Source: Streptomyces antarcticus
Lineage (GTDB): Bacteria > Actinomycetota > Actinomycetes > Streptomycetales > Streptomycetaceae
Reading direction: 5' to 3'
Length of the DNA: 64,000 bases
Assembly (NCBI RefSeq): GCF_026627255.1
Contig: NZ_JAPNLM010000003.1
Coordinates: forward strand, 420,153 to 484,152
Part shown: positions 34,371 through 43,129 of the stretch, in pieces
Position numbering within the stretch: position 1 is the stretch's first letter
Layout of the letters: each line of letters starts with the position of its first letter
Program-made: the position numbers and the translations under genes
The notes under the pieces: generated by a model
What the model was told of the DNA's origin: nothing
The model's input: only the letters and a program-made list of their open reading frames with translations
Database searches by the model: none

Positions 34371-34793
34371 ATGACCGTCCCCATCCGGATCAGGCGCGTG
34401 GCCGTCGCCGCGGCCGCGACGGGCATGCTGGTCGGCGGTGCGGCGCTCGGCGCCGCGGCACCGGCCGTCGCGGCCCCCGCGACGTCCGTGGCGACCGCCG
34501 TCAGCGGGGATCGCGACCACGGCAAGCAGTGCCACTGGAAGAAGGGGCACTGGGACAAGCAGTGGGTCAAGGGCCACTGGGAGAAGAAGTGGGTCAAGGG
34601 CTACGACTGGAACCGTGACCGCGACCACAAGGGCGACTACCGCAAGGGCGATGACCGCAGGGACGACAGCCGTTACGGCGGCCACAACGACTGGCGGGGC
34701 CACAACGGCCACTGGAAGTGGGTGTACGTCCCCGGGCACTGGGACAAGCACTGGGTCCAGGGCCAGTGGGTCTGCTGGAACGGGCACCGCTGA
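34371..34793 (+). CDS. Small secreted Trp/His/Lys-repeat protein
   Basis: 140 residues, start ATG 34371 after CCAGGAGG. A signal peptide (~1-40) ends in AVAAPAT. The mature part has two blocks of a GHWxKxWVxG motif: GHWDKQWVKGHWEKKWVKGYDW and, near the end, GHWKWVYVPGHWDKHWVQGQW. They are separated by a charged Asp/Lys/Arg/Gly hinge. Two Cys lie at the ends (QCHW and WVCW) and could form a disulfide. I do not recognise a function; envelope or metal/heme binding is conceivable. It lies immediately upstream of the sigK-like operon and has its own SigK-like promoter. Confidence 0.75.
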   Translation: MTVPIRIRRVAVAAAATGMLVGGAALGAAAPAVAAPATSVATAVSGDRDHGKQCHWKKGHWDKQWVKGHWEKKWVKGYDWNRDRDHKGDYRKGDDRRDDSRYGGHNDWRGHNGHWKWVYVPGHWDKHWVQGQWVCWNGHR

Positions 34794-34864
34794 CGGAGCT
34801 CGTTCCCCGGGCACGACGGACGGTCCACGAGGGCCCGCACCCGCGGGCCCTCGCTGCGCGGGAG

Positions 34865-34892
34865 CCCTCCCCGGATGCGGCCGCTCCCGAAT
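34865..34892 (+). promoter_or_regulatory. SigK-like promoter of sigK-rskA (autoregulatory)
   Basis: CCCTCC (34865-34870), 16-base spacer, CCGAAT followed by G (34887-34893). This matches the mycobacterial SigK consensus CCATCC-N16/17-CCGAATR with one -35 mismatch. It is 52 bases upstream of the sigma gene's ATG, so autoactivation is likely. Confidence 0.6.
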
Positions 34893-34944
34893 GGTGGTGG
34901 GATCGGAAGTCCGGTGCTGCACTCGGACGACCACTGGATGTCGG

Positions 34945-35553
34945 ATGGCGGACACGGCAGGCGAAGGCGCGGAGCCGCCCGGCGAACCCGAGGATTCCCG
35001 ATCCGGGGAGGCCGGGGACCTCGACGCCCAGCTCCTGCTGGCCGCCGACGGCGACCGCGAGGCGTTCGCCCGGGTGTACGACGCGCTGACCGTCCCCGTG
35101 ATGGGACTGGTCTGCCGCGTACTGCGGGACGCCGATCAGGCGGCGGAGGTGACCCAGGACGTGATGATCGAGGTGTGGCGCACGGCGGGGCGCTTCCGCC
35201 CCGAGCTGGGCAGCGCCAAGGCGTGGGTGCTGGTGCTGGCCCACCGGCGTGCCGTGGACCGCGTGCGCGCCGTACGGGCCCGGGGCGAGCGGGAGGGGAA
35301 GGCCGCCCTGCTGGACCGGACGACCCCCTTCGACGAGGTGGCGGCGGAGGTCGAAGAGCGGGAGGAGTACGCCCAGGTGAGGCGGTGCCTGTCGGCGCTC
35401 AGCGAGGTCCAGCGGGAGGCGGTCCTGCTGGCCTTCTACCAGGGGATGACCTACCGGGAGGTGGCCCGCTCGCTTTCGTCGCCGGAGGGCACGGTCAAAT
35501 CCCGGCTCCGCGACGGACTCCAACGGCTGCGCGCATGCTTGGAGGCGTCCTGA
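34945..35553 (+). CDS. sigK: ECF sigma factor, SigK-like
   Basis: 202 residues, ATG 34945. Region 2 (AEVTQDVMIEVWRTAGRF, ~70-90) and region 4 (LSEVQREAVLLAFYQGMTYREVARSL) are intact. The sequence most resembles the SigK group. The stop overlaps the start of an RskA-type anti-sigma gene (TGATG), the usual SigK arrangement. An autoregulatory SigK-like promoter precedes it. In mycobacteria SigK drives secreted antigens with FAS1 domains. Here candidate targets are the Trp-repeat protein next to it and possibly the fasciclin gene at 8.9 kb. Confidence 0.85.
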   Translation: MADTAGEGAEPPGEPEDSRSGEAGDLDAQLLLAADGDREAFARVYDALTVPVMGLVCRVLRDADQAAEVTQDVMIEVWRTAGRFRPELGSAKAWVLVLAHRRAVDRVRAVRARGEREGKAALLDRTTPFDEVAAEVEEREEYAQVRRCLSALSEVQREAVLLAFYQGMTYREVARSLSSPEGTVKSRLRDGLQRLRACLEAS

Positions 35554-36356
35554 TGAGCACCGCGTCCGAGCCGCACGCGACCCTCGGCGCCTACCTGCTG
35601 CACGCACTGCCGCCGGACGAGGAGAGCGCGTTCGCGAACCACCTGGCGGGCTGCGACAGCTGCCGGCGCGAGCTGATCGCCCTGATGCCCGTCCTGACCC
35701 GGCTCTGCGCCACCGAGGGGATCGCGCCACCGCCGGGGATGCGCGACCGGGTACTGGAGCAGGTCGCGGGCACGGCCCAGGAGACCGGCCGCGGCGACCG
35801 CCGCCCGGGCCCGGCCGCAGGGGCGCGGCCCCCGCTCTGGGGACGGGCCGCCGCCGTTCCCCGGCCGGCCGGGCGGGGTGGATCGAGCGCGCCGCTGCGC
35901 TGGGCCCTGGCCGCGTCCCTGGCCGCCGCGGCCGCCTTCGGCGGGATCGCCGTCTGGCAGCACCAGGAGGCCTCGGAGGCCCGTACGGAACTCCGCCGGG
36001 CCGGCCCCGCGGCGCAGCTCGCCGAGGTGCTGGCCGCTCCCGACGCCAGGATCGGCACCGCCGACTTCGGCGACGGCGCCACCGGGTGCGTCGTTGTCTC
36101 CCGGGACGAGAGCCGGGCCGCGTTCATGGCGTCGGGGCTGCCCGAACTGACCTCGGACCAGGTGTACGAGCTCTGGTACGACGACGCGGGCAGGCCCCGC
36201 TCGGCCGGGACCCTGACCGGCCGTGGGAACTGGCACATCAAACTGCTGGACGGGCCCGTCGAGCAGGCCACCGCCCTCGGCATCACGGTCGAGCCCGCCG
36301 GCGGCTCGGCGCAGCCCACCAGCTCGCCCATCGGCCTGATCGACATCCCGGCCTGA
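35553..36356 (+). CDS. rskA: RskA-like anti-sigma factor (zinc-binding, single-pass membrane)
   Basis: 267 residues. The N-terminal ZAS motif HLAGCDSC (His30, Cys34, Cys37) defines an anti-sigma domain that clamps SigK. One membrane helix lies near 113-133 (LRWALAASLAAAAAFGGIAVW). The extracytoplasmic RskA domain (PELTSDQVYELWYDDAGRP) is at ~195-260. In this family regulated proteolysis releases the sigma factor. One base overlap with sigK ensures co-translation. Confidence 0.9.
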   Translation: MSTASEPHATLGAYLLHALPPDEESAFANHLAGCDSCRRELIALMPVLTRLCATEGIAPPPGMRDRVLEQVAGTAQETGRGDRRPGPAAGARPPLWGRAAAVPRPAGRGGSSAPLRWALAASLAAAAAFGGIAVWQHQEASEARTELRRAGPAAQLAEVLAAPDARIGTADFGDGATGCVVVSRDESRAAFMASGLPELTSDQVYELWYDDAGRPRSAGTLTGRGNWHIKLLDGPVEQATALGITVEPAGGSAQPTSSPIGLIDIPA

Positions 36357-36476
36357 CCGGTTCCCGCGGCCGGGCCCCTTCGGCACGGGCGCCGGGCGGG
36401 TAGGAGGGGGCGGCGCCGGGTAGGACCGGAGGGCGCCGGCCGGGCCGGCGAACCGAGCCGAGCGGGAGGACAGCGG

Positions 36477-37520
36477 ATGGGAGCGACGGCCGGAGCCCCG
36501 TACGGCGAGCACGGCGGCGGCGCCGACCCCGGGCTGTACGGCCCGCGGTCCGTCACCTGGCAGTGCCATGGCGATCCGGTGATGTGGATCGCCGGGGTCC
36601 GCGCCCTGTACCTCCAGGCCCTGCACCCGCGCGCCGTCCGCGGGGTCGTGGAGAACAGCACGGTGTTCGAATCGAGGGGACCTCGTCGGGATCGTGCGGA
36701 TGGTGCGGCTCGTAGGGAGCGTGGGGCTCGTGGGGGCAAGGGGGACCGCGCCGAGGCCTGGGGGCGCCTCCTGCGTACGGCCGACTTCGTCGGCACCACC
36801 ACCTACGGCACGACCGAGGCCGCCGAACGCGCCGGCGCCCGCGTCCGCAGGATCCACCGCATGCTCACCGCCACCGACCCGGACACGGGCGAACGGTTCC
36901 CCGTGGACGACCCGGAGCTGCTGCTCTGGATCCACTGCGCCCAGATCGACAGCTTCCTGCACGTCCTGCGCCGCTCGGGCGTCCCCCTGACCCCCGCCCA
37001 GGCGGACCGCTACGTCGACGAGAACCGGGCCGGCGCCCGCCTCGTCGGGCTCGACCCGGCCGGCGTCCCCGCCGACACCGCCGGGATGGCCGCCTACTTC
37101 GAGGCGGTCCGTCCCGGGCTCGCCGCGGGCGCAGACGCCCGCGCCGTGGACACCTTCCTGCGCAGACCGCCGATCCACCCCCTGCTCGTACCTGGCCGAA
37201 ACCTGCTGTGGGGGCCGCTGGCCGGACTCGCGTACGCGACCCTCCCCGGCTGGGCGCACCGGCTGTACGGACGCCCCGCACCCGCCCCACTCAGCACCAC
37301 CCGGCGCCTGCGCCTCACGGGCCTCACCTTGCGCAGCATTCCCGCAGGTCTGCGCTGGCAGCTGCCGCCAGGTCACATTCTGAAAGCGATGCGCCGCATG
37401 GGCCCGGAGAGCCGCCCCTCGACGTACACACTGCGCACATCAGCGGCCATACTGGACGGGCCGGGGAGGGCGTGGCACGACGACGGGGGCGGCTTCAAGA
37501 CATGGCGGAGTCCAGACTGA
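36477..37520 (+). CDS. DUF2236 / MpaB-like oxygenase
   Basis: 347 residues. MpaB-type features: YGPRSVTWQCHGDPVMWIAGVRALYLQALHPRAVRGV at the start and WIHCAQIDSFL with conserved His/Asp. FMP-type RLLRTADFVGTTTYG follows. The family includes the heme-dependent latex-clearing protein and fungal MpaB. It could cleave polyisoprenoid or acyl chains (inference). Residues ~65-92 are a low-complexity Arg/Gly insertion (coding DNA has repeated GGGCTCGTGGG-like bits) not usual in relatives. It overlaps the kinase gene by 19 bases. Confidence 0.85.
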   Translation: MGATAGAPYGEHGGGADPGLYGPRSVTWQCHGDPVMWIAGVRALYLQALHPRAVRGVVENSTVFESRGPRRDRADGAARRERGARGGKGDRAEAWGRLLRTADFVGTTTYGTTEAAERAGARVRRIHRMLTATDPDTGERFPVDDPELLLWIHCAQIDSFLHVLRRSGVPLTPAQADRYVDENRAGARLVGLDPAGVPADTAGMAAYFEAVRPGLAAGADARAVDTFLRRPPIHPLLVPGRNLLWGPLAGLAYATLPGWAHRLYGRPAPAPLSTTRRLRLTGLTLRSIPAGLRWQLPPGHILKAMRRMGPESRPSTYTLRTSAAILDGPGRAWHDDGGGFKTWRSPD

Positions 37521-39745
37521 TCCAGGGCCGGTACCGGTCGCTCGATCTGATCGGGCGCGGAGGCATGGGCGAGGTGTGGCGCGCCCGCGACGAGTCGCTG
37601 GGCCGGCAGGTCGCCGTGAAGTGCCTCAAGCCGATCGGCGCCGAACAGGACGCCCACTTCACCCAGGTGCTGCGCGAGCGGTTCCGCCGCGAGGCGCGGG
37701 TGGCGGCGGCGCTCCAGCACCGGGGCGTCACCGTCGTGCACGACTTCGGCGACGACAGCGCCGCCGGGGGCTGCCTCTACCTGGTCATGGAACTGCTCGA
37801 AGGACGCAACCTCAGCCAGCTCCTCGAGGACAACGAGGCCCGCCCGCTGCCCGTCGACGTCGTCGTCGACATCGCCGAGCAGCTGGCCGCCGCCCTGGGC
37901 TACACCCATGACCAGGGCGTCGTCCACCGGGACCTGAAGCCGGCGAACATCATGCGGTTGACCGACGGCACGGTGAAGATCTGCGACTTCGGCATCGCCC
38001 GGCTGGCCCACGACATCGGTTTCACCGCCAAACTCACCGGCGGCGGCGTGGCCATGGGCACCCCCCACTACATGTCGCCCGAGCAGATCGCGGGAGGCGA
38101 GGTCGACCACCGCAGCGACCTGTACTCCCTCGGCTGCGTCCTCTACGAGATCGCCACCGGAGCCCCGCCCTTCGACCTCGGCGACTCCTGGTCGGTGCTG
38201 GTCGGCCACCGGGACAACGTGCCCGTACCGCTGCGCGAACACCGTCCGGAGCTGCCCGGCTACTTCGAGCAGGTGGTCCTGGACCTGCTCGCCAAGTGCC
38301 CCGAGGACCGGCCGGGCGACGCCCGCCACCTGCACCGCCGGCTCGTCGAGGCCCGGGTCGGCCCCGGCGGGCTGCCCGGCGCCCAGGCCCCGCTCCCGGG
38401 GTGGGCCCGGAGCATGACCGCCGGCCGCAAGGCCGGGATGGAGGCCCGCCGCGCGAGCGGCGAGTGGGCCGTGCTCACCGGCTCGTGGACGGCCGCCCGC
38501 ACGGCGGGCGCCGCCGCCGGGCATCCCGCCGCCGGGCATCCCGCCCCGGGGCATTCCGCCCCCGGCCACCCCGCCGGCGGGCATCCCGCCCCCGGGCACC
38601 CCGCAGGCGCGCCCCGCTCCGGGGACGGCCCGCCCGCCGACCCGGTCCGGAATCCGGACTTCCCCCCGGCCCCCGCCCAGGACCCGGCCGGAGCCCACCG
38701 GATCGTCCGCCCCGAGCCCGCCGAGGACCCGCGCCTCACCGTGGAGTACGGCGTGCCGCGTCTGCCCGGCCCGCGCGAGACCGGCGTCGACGCCCTCGCC
38801 GCCGGCCACACCCGCGCCTTCGCCCTCAGCCGGGCCGGCCGGCCCGAGGCAGCGCTCGCCGTCTACCAGGCCGTGGCCGACGGGCGCGCCCGCGTGCTCG
38901 GCCCCGACCACCCCGACACGCTCGCCGCCCGCCAGGAGACCGCGTACGAACTCGGCCGGCTCGCACGCCACACGGAGGCGTACGGGATCTACCGCGCGGT
39001 GCTCGTGGCCCGCGAGCGGACCACCGGCCCGCGCCATCCCGACACGCTGCGCTGCCGCCACAACCTGGCCTGCGCCCTGGGGGCCCTGGGCCGGTTCGCG
39101 GAGGCGCACACGGCCGCCGCCGAGACCGCCGCGGACCGGGCGGCGGTGCTGGGCGCCGAGCACGCGGACACGCTGCTGACCCGCTACGAGGTGGCGTACG
39201 CGCTCGGCCGCCTGGAGCGCTGGCGGGAGGCCCTCGGCGTGTTCCGCGAGGTCGCCGCCGTACGGGAGCGGGTGCTCGGCCGCGACCACCCCGACACCCT
39301 GGCCGCGCGCTACGAGGCCGGCATCGCGCTCGGCCGCACCGGGAACCCCTCCGAGGCCCTCGACCTGTTCCGGGCGCTGGTCCGCGACCGCACCCGCGCG
39401 TACGGCACCGCCGACCCGGAGACGCTCCGCGCCCGGCACGTCCTCGGCGTCAACCTGGGCCGCCTCGACCGCTGGGAGGAGGCGGTGGCCGAGGCCCGGG
39501 AGGTCGGCGACGCGCGGGCCCGGGCGCTGGGCGCCGAGCACCCGGACACCCTGGTCAGCCGCCGCGAACTCGCCGCGGGCCTCGGCCGGCTGGGCCGCTG
39601 GGACGAGGCGCTGCCCGTCTACCGGGACCTCGCGGGCATCCGCGAGCGGGCCCAGGGCGACGAGCATCCCGACACGGCGCTGGCCCACGCCGACGAGGCG
39701 TACTGTCTGGAGCGGCTCGGGCAGGTGTGCTACCAAGAGCCATGA
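37502..39745 (+). CDS. Ser/Thr protein kinase with C-terminal TPR array
   Basis: 747 residues from ATG 37502. Kinase domain ~9-285: glycine loop GRGGMGEVW, ATP lysine in VAVKCLK, catalytic HRDLKPAN, DFG and MSPEQ. A linker with six 15-bp-encoded GHPA-like units (~340-370) follows. Residues ~450-747 form NB-ARC-type tetratricopeptide repeats (LGPDHPDTLAARQETAYELGRLARHTEA and similar). No membrane segment is seen, unlike PknB-type kinases, so it is cytoplasmic. The TPR array probably recruits substrates. It is coupled to both neighbours by overlap (DUF2236 upstream, FAD oxidoreductase downstream). Confidence 0.92.
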   Translation: MAESRLIQGRYRSLDLIGRGGMGEVWRARDESLGRQVAVKCLKPIGAEQDAHFTQVLRERFRREARVAAALQHRGVTVVHDFGDDSAAGGCLYLVMELLEGRNLSQLLEDNEARPLPVDVVVDIAEQLAAALGYTHDQGVVHRDLKPANIMRLTDGTVKICDFGIARLAHDIGFTAKLTGGGVAMGTPHYMSPEQIAGGEVDHRSDLYSLGCVLYEIATGAPPFDLGDSWSVLVGHRDNVPVPLREHRPELPGYFEQVVLDLLAKCPEDRPGDARHLHRRLVEARVGPGGLPGAQAPLPGWARSMTAGRKAGMEARRASGEWAVLTGSWTAARTAGAAAGHPAAGHPAPGHSAPGHPAGGHPAPGHPAGAPRSGDGPPADPVRNPDFPPAPAQDPAGAHRIVRPEPAEDPRLTVEYGVPRLPGPRETGVDALAAGHTRAFALSRAGRPEAALAVYQAVADGRARVLGPDHPDTLAARQETAYELGRLARHTEAYGIYRAVLVARERTTGPRHPDTLRCRHNLACALGALGRFAEAHTAAAETAADRAAVLGAEHADTLLTRYEVAYALGRLERWREALGVFREVAAVRERVLGRDHPDTLAARYEAGIALGRTGNPSEALDLFRALVRDRTRAYGTADPETLRARHVLGVNLGRLDRWEEAVAEAREVGDARARALGAEHPDTLVSRRELAAGLGRLGRWDEALPVYRDLAGIRERAQGDEHPDTALAHADEAYCLERLGQVCYQEP
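38519..38608 (+). repeat. Coding 15-bp tandem repeat (six units) in the kinase linker
   Basis: Units of GGGCATCCCGCCCCC type repeat six times with few changes, encoding about six GHPA-like pentapeptides. It lies between kinase and TPR domains. Confidence 0.8.
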
Positions 39746-41337
39746 CGACCTCGCGGAGCTCCGGCCGGACCGTGTTCGACAAAGCCGTCTACGACGCCGT
39801 GATCGTGGGAGGCGGGCACAACGGCCTGGTGGCCGCCGCGTACCTGGCCCGGGCGGGCCGCTCGGTGGTGGTCCTGGAGCGGCTCGGCCACACCGGTGGC
39901 GCCGCCGTCTCCAGCCGTCCCTTCACCGGCATGGACGCCCGGCTGTCGCGCTACTCCTACCTCGTCTCGCTCCTTCCGTCGAAGCTCGTGCGCGACCTGG
40001 ACCTGCGGTTCTCGGTCCGCCGGCGCACGGTCTCCTCGTACACGCCGACCGCACGCGGCGGCCGGCCCGGCGGCCTCCTCGTCGGCGGCGGCGACGCCCG
40101 TACCCGGGAGTCCTTCGCGCGGCTGACCGGCTCGGACCGGGAGTACGACAGCTGGCGCGCCTTCTACGAGACCACCGGGCGGGTCGCCGGGAAGGTGTTC
40201 CCGACGCTCACCGAGCCGCTGCCCACCCGCGAGGAGCTGCGGACCCGGATCGACGACGACGCGGCCTGGCGGATGCTCTTCGAGGAGCCGCTGGGGCAGG
40301 CGGTGGAGCGGCACTTCGCCGACGACCTGGTGCGCGGCGTCGTCCTCACGGACGGGCTGATCGGCACCTTCGCCGACGCCCACGACCCCTCGCTCGCCCA
40401 GAACCGCTGCTTCCTCTACCACGTCATCGGCGGCGGAACCGGGGACTGGGACGTGCCCGTGGGCGGCATGGGCGCCCTGACGGAGGCCCTCGCGGGATCG
40501 GCGCGGGCGGCCGGGGCGGAGATCGCCACCGGGCACGAGGTCCTGCGGATCGACACGGACGGCACCGGCCCGGCCGAGGTGGTGTTCCGCACGGCGACGG
40601 GGGAGGGCCGGGTCGCCGGAGGCACGGTCCTGGTCAACGCCTCGCCGCGGGCCCTGGCCGAACTCCTCGGGGAGACCCCGGAGCCGGCGGCGCCCGAGGG
40701 GGCCCAGCTCAAGGTCAACATGCTGCTGCGGCGGCTGCCCCGGCTGCGGGACACGGCCGTCGACCCGCGCGAGGCGTTCGGCGGCACCTTCCACATCGCG
40801 GAGGGGTACGCCGAGCTGGGCCGGGCGTATGCGGAGGCCGCAGCGGGCGAACTGCCGTCCGTACCGCCCTCGGAGATCTACTGCCACTCGCTGACCGACC
40901 CGACGATCCTCGGGCCGGAGCTCGTGGAGCAGGGGTACCAGACGCTCACCCTCTTCGGCCTGCACGCCCCGGCCCGGCTGTTCCGCAAGGACAACCAGCA
41001 GGCGCGCGAGGTGCTGCTGACCGCGACCCTCGCGCAGCTGGACGCCCACCTCGACGAGCCGATCACCGACTGCCTCGCCTTCGACGCGGACGGCCGGCCC
41101 TGCATCGAGGCGAAGACCCCGCTGGACCTGGAGCGCGAACTGCGCCTGCCCGGCGGCCACATCTTCCACCGGGACCTGTCCTGGCCGTACGCGGCGGGGG
41201 ACGCCGCGGACGCCGGCCGCTGGGGCGTGGAGACCGCCCACCGCAACGTCCTGCTGTGCGGCGCGGGGGCGGTGCGGGGCGGCGGCGTCAGCGGGGTCCC
41301 CGGGCACAACGCGGCGATGGCCGTGCTGGAACGCTGA
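39742..41337 (+). CDS. Phytoene-desaturase-like FAD/NAD-dependent oxidoreductase
   Basis: 531 residues; ATGA overlap with the kinase stop. N-terminal dinucleotide-binding motif DAVIVGGGHNGLVAAAYLARAGRSVVVLE, then the isoprenoid-desaturase segment YVSLLPSKLVRDLDLRF. MGALTEALAGSARAAGAEI, VNASPRALAELLG and the C-terminal 'GVSGVPGHNAAM' complete the family pattern. It resembles the carotenoid/retinol saturase branch of amine oxidases. Substrate unknown. Confidence 0.9.
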   Translation: MTTSRSSGRTVFDKAVYDAVIVGGGHNGLVAAAYLARAGRSVVVLERLGHTGGAAVSSRPFTGMDARLSRYSYLVSLLPSKLVRDLDLRFSVRRRTVSSYTPTARGGRPGGLLVGGGDARTRESFARLTGSDREYDSWRAFYETTGRVAGKVFPTLTEPLPTREELRTRIDDDAAWRMLFEEPLGQAVERHFADDLVRGVVLTDGLIGTFADAHDPSLAQNRCFLYHVIGGGTGDWDVPVGGMGALTEALAGSARAAGAEIATGHEVLRIDTDGTGPAEVVFRTATGEGRVAGGTVLVNASPRALAELLGETPEPAAPEGAQLKVNMLLRRLPRLRDTAVDPREAFGGTFHIAEGYAELGRAYAEAAAGELPSVPPSEIYCHSLTDPTILGPELVEQGYQTLTLFGLHAPARLFRKDNQQAREVLLTATLAQLDAHLDEPITDCLAFDADGRPCIEAKTPLDLERELRLPGGHIFHRDLSWPYAAGDAADAGRWGVETAHRNVLLCGAGAVRGGGVSGVPGHNAAMAVLER

Positions 41338-41345
41338 ACCGCGCC

Positions 41346-41795
41346 TCAGCCGGTCGGTTCGATGACCACGACGGGGATCTCGCGGTCCGTCTTGCTCTGG
41401 TACTCGTCGTACGCGGGCCAGTGCCCGACCATCAGCGGCCAGTAGGCCTCCCGCTCCTCGGGGGTCGCGGTGCGGGCCGTGCCCTGGAGGACCTTCGGCC
41501 CGACCTGGACGCGGACCTCGGGGTGCTCGGTCAGGTTCCGGTACCAGAGCGGGTGCGCCGCGTCGCCGCCCTTGGACGCGACGACCAGGTAGCGGCCCCC
41601 GTCCTCCCCGTAGATGAGCGGGGTGCGTACCGGCTTGCCGGAGACCCGGCCGACGGTGGTGAGCAGGAGGGTCTGGGTGCCGTTCCAGTGGTGGCCGTCG
41701 GCCCCGTTCGTGCTCACGTACAGCTTCACGTGGTCGAGCTGCCAGGTGCCCGGCTTGGGGTCGGTCGGGTGGTCCCAGTCGATGTCGTTGGTCAT
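41346..41795 (-). CDS. DUF385 / deazaflavin (F420)-type nitroreductase family protein
   Basis: 149 residues from ATG 41795. Split-barrel flavin/F420 fold: WHPTDPKPGTWQLDHVKLYVSTNGADGHHWNG, LLLTTVGRVSGKPVRTPLIY, YLVVASKGGDAAHPLWYRNL and the C-terminal YDEYQSKTDREIPVVVIEP. This matches the Ddn/Rv1155-like F420-dependent reductases. It probably reduces quinones or other small molecules. Convergent with the preceding gene, leaving 8 bases between the stops. Confidence 0.9.
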   Translation of the reverse strand: MTNDIDWDHPTDPKPGTWQLDHVKLYVSTNGADGHHWNGTQTLLLTTVGRVSGKPVRTPLIYGEDGGRYLVVASKGGDAAHPLWYRNLTEHPEVRVQVGPKVLQGTARTATPEEREAYWPLMVGHWPAYDEYQSKTDREIPVVVIEPTG

Positions 41796-41869
41796 GCGCC
41801 TCGGCCTGCCTTCGTGTTGAACGGTCAACGAACGTAACCAACGAGTACGCGTGCCCGCGGGCACGGTGT

Positions 41870-43102
41870 CTACTCCCCGGGTGCCGGGGTGACGGCGGGA
41901 AGGGTGAAGCCGTCGAAGAGGTCGTCCATCGCCCGGCGCGCGACACCCGCCGGGGTGGCCCGCACGGCGAGGTCGCGGACGGCCACCGCGAGGGGGTGGC
42001 TGAGGGCGGCGACCCGGCCGGCGCGGCGGGACCGGACCCGCAGGGCGTCGGTGCGCGCGCGCCGGGCCGCGCTGTAGGCGGCCAGGGCGGCCGGCACGCC
42101 GGACGCGGCGGCTCCGCTCAGAAGGTGGGCGAGGACCACGGCGTCCTCGACGGCCTGGCAGCCGCCCTGGCCGAGGTTGGGGGTCATGGCGTGCGCGGCG
42201 TCGCCGAGCCAGACGAGGCGGCCCCGGTGGTAGCGGGGGAGCGGTGCGGCCAGGTCGTAGAGGTCGTGCCGGAGCACGTCGGCGGGGTCGATCCGCTCCA
42301 GGAGCGCCGGGACGGGGTCGTGCCAGGTGCCGAAGCGGCGCAGGAGCTCGGCGCGCACGTCGGGCGGGCGGTAGCCCTCGGGGGCGACCGCGGTGGCGAA
42401 GACGTAGGTGCGGCCGTCGGTGAGGGGAACGATCCCGAAGCGCTCGCCGCGCCCCCAGGTCTCCGCGGCGGACGCGTCGGCGGCGCCGCCTGCGGGCAGG
42501 ACCGTACGCCAGGCGGTCTCGCCGGCGTAGTGCAGGCCGGGGTGGTCCGGGAAGTGCAGGCGGCGCAGCGGGCTGTGGATGCCGTCGGCGGCGACGGCCA
42601 GGTCGGCGGCGAGGTCGCCGGCGGTCGTACGGACCACCGGGCTGCTGCCGTCCGCGCCGTCCGCCGCATCCGGGCCTTCGGTGCCGTCCGCGCGGTCGAC
42701 GGCCGTGACGGCGGTGACGGCGGTGGCGTACCGGACGGTGCCGGCGGGCAGCGCGGCCGCGAGCGCGTCGGTGAGCGCGGCCCGGTGCACGGCGAGCGGG
42801 GGCCGGCCGTACCGGGCCGCCATCGCCGCGGTGTCGGCGCGGTTCAGCCAGCGGCCGTCCGGGCGCCGCAGGCCCATGGCGGCCGGGACGGCCCTGCCCG
42901 CGGCGCGGGTGGCGTCGAAGCCGATGGTGTCGAAGGCGCGCAGGGCGTTGGGGGCGAGGACGATCCCGGCGCCCACGGCGGTGGGGCCGGGCGCCCGCTC
43001 GCAGACGGTGACCCGCCAGCCGCTGCGGTGCAGAGCGAGGGCGGCGGTGAGCCCGCCGATCCCGGCACCCGCCACGACCGCATGACGCCGTACCTCTGCC
43101 AT
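41870..43102 (-). CDS. FAD-dependent aromatic monooxygenase (salicylate hydroxylase-like)
   Basis: 410 residues from ATG 43102. GAGIGGLTAALALHRSGWRVTVCERA is the Rossmann FAD motif, DG at VAADGIHSPLRR, and GDAAHAMTPNLGQGGCQAVEDA is the second FAD motif. It belongs to the class A flavoprotein monooxygenases that hydroxylate phenols or related rings with NAD(P)H. It is divergent from a TetR regulator with two strong palindromes between them, so the regulator almost certainly controls this enzyme in response to its substrate. Confidence 0.92.
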   Translation of the reverse strand: MAEVRRHAVVAGAGIGGLTAALALHRSGWRVTVCERAPGPTAVGAGIVLAPNALRAFDTIGFDATRAAGRAVPAAMGLRRPDGRWLNRADTAAMAARYGRPPLAVHRAALTDALAAALPAGTVRYATAVTAVTAVDRADGTEGPDAADGADGSSPVVRTTAGDLAADLAVAADGIHSPLRRLHFPDHPGLHYAGETAWRTVLPAGGAADASAAETWGRGERFGIVPLTDGRTYVFATAVAPEGYRPPDVRAELLRRFGTWHDPVPALLERIDPADVLRHDLYDLAAPLPRYHRGRLVWLGDAAHAMTPNLGQGGCQAVEDAVVLAHLLSGAAASGVPAALAAYSAARRARTDALRVRSRRAGRVAALSHPLAVAVRDLAVRATPAGVARRAMDDLFDGFTLPAVTPAPGE

Positions 43103-43129
43103 GACGTGCTCCTGCCCACTCACTGGGTC

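Noticed and set aside
34875..35550. Alternative frame upstream of rskA
   Set aside because: Shadow of the sigma factor frame; the RskA start at 35553 has the ZAS motif and the expected one-base overlap.
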